A stretch of DNA of 5,357 nucleotides from assembly GCA_947258625.1 (NCBI GenBank), contig CAMYJN010000206.1, positions 1 to 5,357 of the forward strand, read 5' to 3'. Of the stretch, positions 5,257-5,357 are shown in pieces. The DNA is from an uncultured Polyangiaceae bacterium (GTDB taxonomy: Bacteria > Myxococcota_A > Polyangia > Polyangiales > Houyiibacteriaceae). Position 1 is the stretch's first letter. Every line of letters starts with the position of its first letter. A program made the translations under genes and the position numbers. The notes beneath the pieces are model-generated. The model was not told where the DNA came from. It saw only the letters and a program-made list of their open reading frames with translations, and made no database searches.

Positions 5257-5357
5257 GCGCCCCGACGGCGATATCGAATGCGAATGGGTGGCTTTGGACC
5301 CAGCACCAAACCCTGAAAATCGGTTTCAATCGAATCACCGACCAGCTCGAAGTCGTA
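5253..5357 (-). CDS. Partial CDS, C-terminus: probable sterol 14-alpha-demethylase (CYP51)
   Basis: A minus-strand frame open from the window edge ends at TGA (5255-5253), encoding 34 C-terminal residues that start YDFELVGD and end IRIRYRRRGA. The pattern Y-acidic-F-E-hydrophobic, then LVLGPKPP, then an Arg-rich IRYRRR tail closely parallels the end of Mycobacterium tuberculosis CYP51 as I recall it (YEFEM near its start, MVVQLAQP, then VRYRRRTGV). Eukaryotic CYP51 also ends in VIRYKRR. CYP51 is a haem monooxygenase that removes the sterol 14-alpha-methyl group. The haem-binding Cys lies outside the window. The stop overlaps the cycloisomerase ATG as ATGA, and the two enzymes act in consecutive steps in plants, which strengthens the call. 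Another P450 with a similar tail is possible. Confidence 0.68.
   Translation of the reverse strand, partial: YDFELVGDSIETDFQGLVLGPKPPIRIRYRRRGA

Noticed and set aside
4804..5316. Plus-strand open frame opposite the cycloisomerase gene and the partial CYP51-like gene
   Set aside because: It is antisense to two better-supported coding regions and has a charge-rich, domain-free translation.
5257..5357. Reading the right-edge 100 bases as a promoter region of the cycloisomerase gene
   Set aside because: The minus strand is open in one frame through to a TGA overlapping the ATG, and its translation resembles a CYP51 C-terminus, so it is coding; the operon promoter is outside the window.

Overview
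This window comes from a GC-rich bacterium that very probably makes sterols. Five complete protein genes fill nearly all of it, with a partial gene at each edge. At the right edge, on the minus strand, is the last 34 codons of a gene whose tail looks like a sterol 14-alpha-demethylase (CYP51). It overlaps by ATGA a complete gene that I read as a cycloeucalenol cycloisomerase, the enzyme that opens the 9,19-cyclopropane ring in plant-type sterol synthesis. The same unit continues leftward with a family VIII esterase/beta-lactamase-fold serine hydrolase and an FAD-dependent oxidoreductase. Gaps of 22 to 26 bases indicate one operon, in the order cyp51 (partial), CPI-like, serine hydrolase, flavoprotein.

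A plus-strand gene converges on this operon, and the two 3' ends share one CTAG. It encodes a five-helix membrane protein that looks like a remote EXPERA/EBP (3-beta-hydroxysteroid delta8-delta7 isomerase) homologue. Four of the five EBP active-site residues I could compare are kept or conservatively replaced. If right, the window holds three consecutive kinds of post-cyclisation sterol chemistry: cyclopropane opening, 14-demethylation and delta8-to-delta7 isomerisation. It also holds two enzymes of undefined role (flavoprotein and hydrolase) that may act on the same molecules.

Divergent from the EBP-like gene, across only 59 bases, is a type I extradiol ring-cleavage dioxygenase (BphC/HsaC type) with all its metal ligands and catalytic residues. 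Just past its 3' end is a perfect 14-base palindrome fitting the KstR-type (TetR-family) operator known from steroid catabolism genes. It sits directly in front of the start of another minus-strand gene that runs off the left edge. The left end may therefore be a border between sterol synthesis and steroid or aromatic-ring catabolism.

The organism cannot be named from the sequence. Sterol-forming Myxococcota (some make cycloartenol) fit best, but other sterol-forming or metagenomic lineages remain possible. There are no RNA genes, CRISPR arrays, insertion sequences or repeats that I can support. Family assignments rest on sequences recalled from memory, not on a search.
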